From Amphiduros pacificus (Eukaryota; Annelida; Polychaeta; Phyllodocida; Hesionidae), in contig OX439004.1 in assembly GCA_949316495.1 (NCBI GenBank), positions 1,759,001 to 1,823,000 on the forward strand: 64,000 nt of DNA. The letters are read 5' to 3'. Below, piece by piece: positions 56,901 to 64,000 of this stretch (its first letter is position 1; each line of letters starts with the position of its first letter). Position numbers and translations under genes: made by a program. The notes under the pieces are model-generated. The model was given only the letters and a program-made list of their open reading frames with translations, made no database searches and was not told the DNA's origin.

Positions 56901-59900
56901 GACAGAAATGCTTTCACACGTGGATCGATTTTAATTGCATTTTAAATGATAAGTAAAGGTATTTGGAATCAGTGAAAACAAAGTCAGAACAAAGCGTTTC
57001 TAAATAATAGACATCGGACGTATTTACCCCTCTCCCGCCTTTCAAAATGGGATCTTGAGAAATTGACAGAAATGCTCTCACACGTGGATCGATTTTAATT
57101 GCGTTTTAAATGATAAATAAAGGTATTTACCCAATATTATCACAAATTCGCTTTGCAGGTCAAGAACAGAACAAAACCACCCATTATTGCACAATATATT
57201 AATATTTCAATGTGAGTTAACAATCGTTTTCGTGCTAAAAACAAGAGCCTCTTCCCGTCACTTCCGCCTTTCAAAATTGCGACCACGTGTTGCGTTGAGT
57301 CGTGTCTTCCCTTCTTGACAAATGCCTTCACACGTGGATCGATTTTAATTGCGTTTTAAATGATAAATAAAAGTATATACCCAATATTAACACAAAATAT
57401 GCCTTGCAGGTCGAGAACAGAACAAAACCATTCATCCATTTAAATGCATTACGCAATACGAGGTCGTCATTTTAAAAAGCGGGAGTGACAGGGACAAGCT
57501 CTTATTTTTGGCGCGAAAACAAATGGAGTGTATCAACTCGCATTGAAAAATTTAATATATTGCGCAACGATGGATCCCTGGCTTCTCTTCGTGTTTCCGC
57601 ACATCAAATTTACCGTGTTCCGCACATCGAATTTCTGTCCAAGCGGGAAGACACGACTCAAAGCAGTAGAAACAATGACGAAATGCATAATTTGTGATAA
57701 TATTGGGTAAATACCTTTATTTATCAGATCATTTGAAATGCAATTAACGCTTTGTTTCGACTTTGTTCTCACTGATTCCAATTATCAGCGTTCACAGTTT
57801 TGCTTTTCGTCATTGTCTCCACTGCTTTGAGTCGTGTCTTCCCGCTTGGACAGAAATGCTTTCACACGTGGATCAATTTTAATTGCGTTTTAAATGGATT
57901 GATGGTTTTGTTCTGTTCTCGAACAATTTGTGATAATATTGGGTAAATACCTTTATTTATCATTTAAAACGCAATCAAAAAGGGAAGACACGACTCAAAG
58001 CAGTGGAGACAATGACGAAACGCAAAACTGAACGCTGATAATTGGAATCAGTGAGAACAAAGTCAAAACAAAGCGTTTTGAAATAATAGACCAATAATAT
58101 TGGGTAAATACCTTTATTTATCATTTAAAACGCAATTAAAATCAATCTGCTACGTCTGATATTCGTTATTTCGAAAATATGAACATCGTATTTACGTTTT
58201 ACCGTATTTACGTTTTACCGTAAATACTCGAGTATAAGACTGCTCTCGTGTATAAGACGACCCCCTAAACATTAACTAAGAGTTTTTCGAAAAAAACCTC
58301 GTCTTATACACGAGTAAATACGGTAACAATGGATCTATATTTTGATATGCAGTGCATTGTGCATGGAGTGTCGGTGCTTGGCCAGGTATGAGGAGGACGA
58401 CTTATGGTATAAAGCCATCATTGTGGACGTACTGGCGGATCACAAGTACACCGTTATGTACGACAACTATGAGGACACGGCCACGCTGGATGTGGAGGAC
58501 CTACTGCCCCTCCCTGGTCAGTGTGGAGCAAGCGGTCAATCCCATATATCTCTCCTCATCATCTTAATATTAGTCAAGATTGTGAAATAAACTGAACCAC
58601 TAAAATTCTATGAAGTAAATCTGTCGTAATCAAGCCCATAAAGAATTAAGTATCAAATGTTTTTTTTACATCCAAATTATTTTGATTTTGGTGGATTAAA
58701 ATTTCATAATTTTTAATCATTTTTAAATTTGCATAATTTTTAGAATTTTGTAATTTTTAAAATTTTGTAATTTTTAAAATTTTGTAATTTTTAAGTTAAA
58801 TAATTTCTCAAATTACATAATTTTTCATAATTTTTTGATAATTTCACTTATTTGTGATAAAATTATCATTATCCTATTGAAATCTTTACTTGTATCTCCT
58901 TTTAGACAGTGAAGGTTCGAGTTCTGGTTCAGATTCGGAGGGTGGTGAGATGGCCGGGATGGAGGACGAGGATGAAGCCATGCCAGTCTACTTATGGAGA
59001 CCTCCCAAAACTACAGATGCCCTGGGAGAGTGGGAGAAACACACCAAGGTCACTCTCCTCATTATCAACTCTCTGTCTATTTTGAAGTCAGCACAAGTTT
59101 ATGTATATGCTCCGTTTCCAGTACATCCAGCACTGCCGCATTTCATTATTCATTTATGGTTAAACAAGGACTAGTTGCTATAACCTGATAATATGTAGGC
59201 CTGGGAAATATTTTTAGTGGAATTTTTTTAACCTTGGGTCAAGGTCAAGGTCATGACCAGTACAGGATCAATCTCACCTTGTGAATGCTCTATTTTCTGA
59301 AAAATTAAAGCAATATCGATATGACTTGGCAGAAGGGTATAATTAAGTTTGAAATGGGGTGACCATGAGCTATTTTCAAGGTCACGGGAGCCTTTTTTCA
59401 AAATCTGCTACTTGTGCTATTTTGCAAGCAATACATATTGCATTAATTGCCATTAAATTTATCATACACATGTGTGTTCATAATTTGTTAGAAAAATGTA
59501 TGTATCTCAGTAACAGTGATCTTAAAGGACATATAGGTCACAATTTCCAAAATAATGTGAATCTAATAATCTTTGTCAAATCAGAGAAGATGAGATCTTA
59601 ATATTATGTGCATTTTAGTAAATATCCATGTGAATTTATTTAGATGCACTTTTTGCGGCCCTGGGTGAAGGTCAAGGTCATGACTAGCACAAGAGCAACT
59701 TTTATTAGTATTCAAAAAACCTTTATTTCACTTTTTTACTACCTTTGATTACACATAATGTAAAGAGAATATGAGTACCAGGACTGATACAAGCAAACAG
59801 GCCTTATACTCATGTATTTGTGCATTTCAGGGTATCGGGTCCAAACTGATGGCCAAAATGGGTTACATATCAGGCCAGGGTCTGGGAAAGAACAGCGAGG

Positions 59901-62238
59901 GTCGAGCTGAGCCAGTTCCCATACAGCTGCTGCCCCAGGGTGAGTAGTTCACATCTATATACAGGTGCTGCCCCAGGGTGAGTAGTTCACACCTATATAC
60001 AGCTGCTGCCCCAGGGTGAGTAGTTCACACCTATATACAGCTGCTGCCCCAGGGTGAGTAATTCACACCTATATACAGCTGCTGCCCCAGGGTGAGTAGT
60101 TCACACCTATATACAGCTGCTGCCCCAGGGTGAGTAGTTCACACCTATATACGGCTGCTGCCCCAGGGTGAGTAGTTCACATCTATATACAGGTGCTGCC
60201 CCAGGGTGAGTAGTTCACATCTATATACAGGTGCTGCCCCAGGGTGAGTAGTTCACACCTATATACAGCTGCTGCCCCAGGGTGAGTAGTTCACACCTAT
60301 ATACGGCTGCTGCCCCGGGTTGAGTAGGGAAAACTCGCTTTCTAACAGCGAGCAGTTTCCGGCAATGAAGTCGTCCATGATGGCCGGTGGCTGCAACAAT
60401 CCTCTCCCGCTTCGCCGCTGTGATGGGCAGTTTTTGGTATTGAAGGAAAGCTGATTGGGCACAAGTATTTCAAGCTTGTTTGCAAAGCCTTCACTCTTTG
60501 TGCTTATTGTGTGGATATTGTTATTTAAGATTTATGATCCATATAATATTGATATGACCCAGACCAAATGATAACTATTGAAATATTTTAATAAAATCTG
60601 AGTGATCTCATCATTCATAACATAATAATATAAAATTTGACAATTTGAATATGTTGTAATTTTAAAGCTAAAGTTGAATATGTTGTCTGAACCAGGTAAA
60701 TCCTTGGACAAGATTATGGAATTGAAAGAGAAAGCAGGAGATCAGGATTTATATGATGTGATGAAGAAACACAAGCGGAAACACAAAAAAAACGAAGCTA
60801 AAGCAGCCAAAGGATATGACATCAAAAATGAGTCTCATTCAGTGTTTGACTTCCTGAACAATAGACTTGGAAAGAAAAAGGGTGAGTTTGGCACAAATGT
60901 GAAAAAGATTAATTTAAAAGCAAGAAAGATGGAAACAATTTAAATGTATTCCAAAAGTCAGCTTTTGATAAAATGAAATTTTTGTTTTCAAAAGGTTTTG
61001 AATTCATTGTTTTCTGGGACACACAATACAGTTACTGTGGATGTATGTTTCAGGGAATGTGAAAGATCTTGTCAAACATTCACACGCAACTAAAACTCAG
61101 AAAACACACATCTCCGAGAAGGACCTGAACGAGAAGAGTGATCGCCATCTAAACATACAGGTGAGAGCCCAGGGGTGAGAGGGAGATATTGGCTGTCTGT
61201 CTGCCATCTAAATATACAGGTGAGAGGGAGATATTGGCTGTCTGTCTGTCTGTCTGTCTGTCTGCCTGTCTGTTGACCTCGATCTTCTCATAGTTGTAAG
61301 TTATTGGTAAATGTTGTATTTTCAGGGGACCAATTCTATATATTTTCCATTATGCTCAGAATTCTTTCCATTTTTATGATAAAAAAAATCAATTACTATC
61401 AATGAGTCGTCAAGGAGGCTGCCATTTTGAATAACATGACAACTATCAACCAATGAGATACAAGCTGACAAATTCAGTATGCAACATTCATTTTGATTGG
61501 CAGAAATTATCATCTGTTCAAGTCAGCACTGGGGAAAGTTTTTAAATGATCATTTATGGAGCAATTTGAAGGCATTTCCAGAAAATCTTCAGAAACATTA
61601 CAAAAAACAATGATTGGCATATCTTTGAGGCCATTGGCAATCTTAATAAAATGTTTGTTTTATTCAGGAAAGACATTAATAATAATGTTTGTCAGCTGAT
61701 ATTGTCTGGAAAGTAACAAATATAAGTTTTATATAAGTTTTCCAGTTTTCATAATCATCTTTCCATTCACTCTACTAATATTGAGATAAATTTTGCCAAA
61801 AGATAAATTTTGATTTCTTTTTATCACACTACATTTTGTGATGTTTCTTATAACCCAGATATTTCAAACACACGAAGAACTTAAAAATGTGGACAAAGAG
61901 TTGTCGAAGTTACAGGAATCCTTGAAAAGAAATAATAGGTAAGTGAGATGTGCAATAAAATATTAAATTTGTTGAAGTCTTTACATAAAAGTTTCACCAT
62001 AATCATACAGAGATTAATTATACCAAAGATTTAAAGGAAAATTGTTTTATAAGGTAATTACTAGATGTAAAGTAATGTTAATGGATACCTTTGTTGTAGT
62101 GGAAGCACAACGACAATGAAGATCAAACAGAAAATCTCCTCATTGGAATCTTACAGGAATCAACTTAAACATTCTGAACATTCTATACAGAAACATAGAA
62201 CGAAGCGCAATGACAAGAAGAAAATGACTGTTTTCTAG
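50961..62238 (+). CDS. ZGPAT: ZGPAT homologue (CCCH zinc finger + G-patch), 13 exons, 545 aa
   Basis: Exons: 50961-51008, 51328-51433, 53897-54036, 55005-55262, 55614-55708, 56091-56153, 58353-58516, 58906-59048, 59831-59939, 60696-60881, 61054-61160, 61859-61938 and 62100-62238 (TAG). The sum is 1,638 nt and phases agree throughout. In order: N-terminal helix ([10 protein letters not shown]), Ser-rich linker, Tudor-like segment from [17 protein letters not shown] finger C200, C208, C215, H219 ([11 protein letters not shown]), a second Tudor-like block ([20 protein letters not shown]), acidic [16 protein letters not shown]-patch from about 340 ([19 protein letters not shown]), [12 protein letters not shown]-terminal coiled coil ending KKKMTVF. 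Human ZGPAT is 531 aa with the same order. Known roles: nuclear transcriptional repression; G-patches activate DEAH helicases. Introns 2, 3, 9 and 11 carry donor-bearing tandem repeats. Confidence 0.94.
51434..53095 (+). repeat. 69-bp array copying ZGPAT exon 2 end plus its splice donor, about 24 copies
   Basis: Starting exactly at the exon 2 donor, the sequence repeats a unit of 69 bp (some 68 bp) made of 12 intronic bases (GTAAACTATAGC), GTG, and the last 54-55 bases of exon 2 (CTGACCTCACAAAACTAC... through TAGTCCTCACAGAAG). Every unit therefore carries a copy of the 5' splice site AGAAG|GTAAAC. In the ZGPAT frame each unit reads GKL, stop, [11 protein letters not shown], so use of any donor beyond the first would add a premature stop. 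The minus strand is open over long stretches only because the unit is a multiple of three. Confidence 0.97.
54050..54235 (+). repeat. 22-bp donor-like repeat at the start of ZGPAT intron 3, about 8 copies
   Basis: Immediately after the exon 3 donor (TTCCAG|GTAAGA) come about eight copies of AATCACAGACAAATATCAGG + TA. Each contains ATCAG|GTAAAT, a plausible 5' splice site, and a CACAG acceptor-like word. A further isolated ATATCAGGTAAATGAT lies near 54634. Confidence 0.93.
54236..55004 (+). other. Rest of ZGPAT intron 3
   Basis: Unique sequence with no exon evident. A short T-rich tract lies before the exon 4 acceptor (TTCATCTTGAAG). Confidence 0.5.
56279..58348. repeat. 23-bp direct repeats flanking the 2-kb TIR element
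   Basis: ACAATGGATCTATATTTTGA followed by TAT occurs at 56279-56301 and identically at 58326-58348, directly outside the element. The right copy leads into GCAG|T, the acceptor of ZGPAT exon 7, so the acceptor-proximal tract exists twice. Confidence 0.95.
56302..58325. mobile_element. Non-autonomous TIR DNA element, about 2.0 kb, with long compound inverted repeats
   Basis: The ends are TACCGTATTTACTCGTGTAT (56303) and its inverse (to 58325). The inverted similarity continues for about 240-330 bp on each side (AACGTAAATAYGATGTTC, TTCGAAATAACGAATATC, then the AAATGATAAATAAAGGTATT motif). Copies of the terminal sequence also occur inside each arm (56513-56536 inverted, 58216 direct), as if a 234-bp and a 110-bp short element were nested at the ends. 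The interior has eight copies, in both orientations, of the AAATGATAAATAAAGGTATT motif. No transposase is encoded. It lies in ZGPAT intron 6 and shares interior sequence with 14291-14892. Confidence 0.88.
58700..58830. repeat. AT-rich low-complexity repeat in ZGPAT intron 7
   Basis: Repeated AATTTTGTAATTTTTAA phrases with a period of about 17 bp. Confidence 0.8.
59049..59830 (+). other. ZGPAT intron 8 with AGGTCA-type direct repeats
   Basis: No exon is visible. Two diverged copies of a motif with GGGTCAAGGTCAAGGTCATG (59238) and GGTGAAGGTCAAGGTCATGA (59664) lie about 426 bp apart. The flanks around them also resemble each other weakly, so this may be a diverged pair of repeats. The TCAAGGTCA core matches nuclear-receptor monomer sites, but chance or repeat origin is likely. 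Confidence 0.5.
59924..60325 (+). repeat. 38-bp array copying ZGPAT exon 9 end plus its splice donor, about 10 copies
   Basis: Exon 9 ends ACAGCTGCTGCCCCAGG|GTGAG. The unit CTGCTGCCCCAGGGTGAGTA + GTTCACACCTATATACAG repeats with a period of 38 bp. Donor words CCCCAGGGTGAG recur at about 59934, 59972, 60010 and every 38 bp to 60276, with a variant at 60314. The most 5' copy is the real exon end, since only it lies in the open G-patch frame. Confidence 0.96.
60326..60695 (+). other. Rest of ZGPAT intron 9
   Basis: Unique sequence up to the exon 10 acceptor (GTCTGAACCAG). No exon is seen. Confidence 0.5.
61144..61265 (+). repeat. 59-bp duplication of ZGPAT exon 11 end plus donor, then (TCTG)n
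   Basis: GCCATCTAAACATACAG|GTGAG at the exon 11 end (61144) recurs as GCCATCTAAATATACAG|GTGAG at 61203, with the intronic GGGAGATATTGGCTGTCTG also duplicated. It is followed by a short TCTG repeat. Confidence 0.93.
61266..61858 (+). other. Rest of ZGPAT intron 11
   Basis: AT-rich unique sequence. No exon or repeat of note is visible. Confidence 0.5.
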
Positions 62239-64000
62239 CGGAGAGGCAGTTTATGCCAATGTGTCATGTGTGAGTGTGTGTTTACATAAAATGTACATAC
62301 TTTGTAAATATATCATATATCCAAATTTATGAAAATTGTTAAAGGGGATGTCAACCTGTCTCATAAATTACCACTCAGAAAAAGGATAGAGACATATTTG
62401 TCAGCTGGATCATATCATTTTGTCTTTCACTCGCTGGGGTCTTGCGTATTGTAAGTGAGATTTATCATTTTTTTATGATCTGAATTGGTAAACAATATAA
62501 AAAATGATTAAAGAAAAAAGCTTCCATCAAAATGTCAGAAATAGAAATAAAATCCAAAGATTCCATTTAAATGCAAGTTTCTCACATATTTTGTTGTTGA
62601 TGAGAAACAGTTTTTTATAACTATCATTTGGAGGTGAATAATTTATAGTTTGGGAAAATAGAATAATAATATTCTTACTTCAGACAATAGTTACGAATGT
62701 GGTAACCAACGAATACAAAAATATTTTGAAATATAGACTGTAAATGAATTGTCCATCCATGTAATAAAAGCAGTAGATTCTATGTTAGTGTTGTTTCAAG
62801 CATTACACGGGGAGAACTTTGTTATTCCAAATTGGAACTTATACAGATGAGTTAACTTATGAACATAAATAAACAATTTAAGAACATTTTTTTCTCAGAA
62901 GTTAAATTTTTTCATTCGTTATTGAATTCACTGATTCTTTAAAAAAGAAGACAAAAACACTTAATTGAGTCTCAAAATTATTTATGGAAGTGACGGTAAA
63001 ATTGAATATACATTCATGGAAATCGGTCACATTAAATACAAAATTCATTTATGAATTATGAAATCACCCAGAGATGTGTCCGATAAAGTTTGTTACATTT
63101 GGCACCTTTGTACAGAAGAATAATTCTTTTCATCATTTTGGCAAATTACAGATTTCCCTGACACATTTTGTCATTATTATGCATCTCACCAAAAGCAGTT
63201 TTGGTGTAAAACTTACGGTACTTTTCGTGACCTTATTAATGACCAACAAACCCCCATTTCAATTTCTGGTCATGCCATACTTGTAATCAGCCCTTTTCAA
63301 TCCATTTGATATGTACCTGAGATGCCCCCCTGCATTTCTGACAGTTTTGCCCCAAAATCTGATATTTCCCTATTACTGCTTATATACTCAGTCTGCAATT
63401 CAGAACCTGGGCTCAATGTCCATAGTAAATTACTACATCATGACTGAAACAAGTCTCAAAATAACTGCAAATAAACATATTCTGCATTATGAAGAACTGT
63501 AGATAAACATATTCTGCTTTATGAAGAACTGCAAATAAACATGTTCTGCATTATGAAGAACTGTAAATAAAAATATTCTGCATTACGAAGAAAAAAAAAC
63601 AATACTCCTTTTTCGAGACTGATCAGTGTTATGGATGAAGGTGTCATGGCTACCATGAGGTTTAATTATTTGCAACTGTAAAAGGCATGATAATTTTTTA
63701 TTCAAGTATCATAATATGACATTTCCTATTTTTGATAAAACAATGAATAAAGTTAACATATAAGTCTCATACCTGTAACATGCACAAGAACACGCGATTA
63801 ATATTTTACCAATTAAAATATCCGCCTTCCAACAGTCTGAAATGGCCAGGTGATCTAGATAAAAATATGTCCTGTGTTTGTGGTAAACAATGATACTTAT
63901 AAACAATATTCTCAGATTTACTCAACCATTTTTTGCTGTAATTTGCTGCAATAAATTGATTACTGATTGGCTGATACCACTATGACCCCCGTGACATAAT
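62239..64000 (+). other. ZGPAT 3' UTR and downstream intergenic DNA
   Basis: AATAAA hexamers near 62547 and 62868, and an ATAAAA near 62764, are candidate poly(A) signals for ZGPAT. Beyond about 62900 no gene is supported on either strand; short open frames at 63074-63286 and 63311-63502 show no domain. Confidence 0.5.
63465..63592. repeat. 32-bp tandem repeat, 4 copies
   Basis: ATAAACATATTCTGCATTAT + GAAGAACTGYAR recurs at 63471, 63503 and 63535, with a diverged fourth copy ending in a poly(A) run. Confidence 0.9.

Overview
The window is animal nuclear DNA: spliced genes with GT-AG introns, non-LTR retrotransposons, tRNA-derived SINEs, TIR-type DNA elements and very abundant minisatellites. 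The protein matches (15-hydroxyprostaglandin dehydrogenase, C9orf78/TLS1, ZGPAT) are bilaterian. The compact genes, RNase H-bearing LINE and repeat load fit a lophotrochozoan, probably a mollusc; the phylum is inference.

Layout. 1-14014 is one 26-bp minisatellite with a 3,328-bp higher-order repeat. 14291-14892 is a TIR element. 15023-16730 holds the last three exons of an unidentified C2H2 zinc-finger gene with a 13-bp array in one intron. 17389-18533 is a 28-bp array. 20514-23585 carries two LINE fragments meeting tail to tail, followed by a 32-bp array. 25421-33664 is a seven-exon SDR gene (HPGD-like, 256 aa) with introns full of TA palindromes, SINEs, old LINEs and arrays. 33719-38290 is a largely intact LINE. 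33500-43841 is a tandem duplication of the place where the HPGD-like gene (+) and the C9orf78 gene (-) converge, so the terminal exon(s) of both genes exist twice. C9orf78 (eight coding exons, 296 aa) runs 50561 to 43187 on the minus strand. It is head to head, 399 bp apart, with ZGPAT (13 coding exons, 545 aa, 50961-62238, plus strand).

Main point of interest. Several minisatellites here are made from neighbouring coding sequence, and in ZGPAT they repeatedly include the end of an exon together with its 5' splice site. Intron 2 begins with about 24 copies of a 69-bp exon-2-end-plus-donor unit. Intron 9 has about ten copies of the exon-9-end-plus-donor unit. Intron 11 has one extra copy, and intron 3 has a 22-bp donor-like array. 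A 50-bp satellite between HPGD and C9orf78 looks derived from HPGD exon 6, and a 33-bp array in HPGD intron 4 is an 11-codon expansion inside a LINE reverse transcriptase. A 2.0-kb TIR element sits against the acceptor of ZGPAT exon 7, flanked by a 23-bp direct repeat.

C9orf78 (a Brr2-associated splicing protein in other organisms) and ZGPAT (a G-patch protein) appear to share a bidirectional promoter. All gene models were built by hand from splice signals, reading-frame phase and remembered family sequences; none was checked against transcripts or a database.
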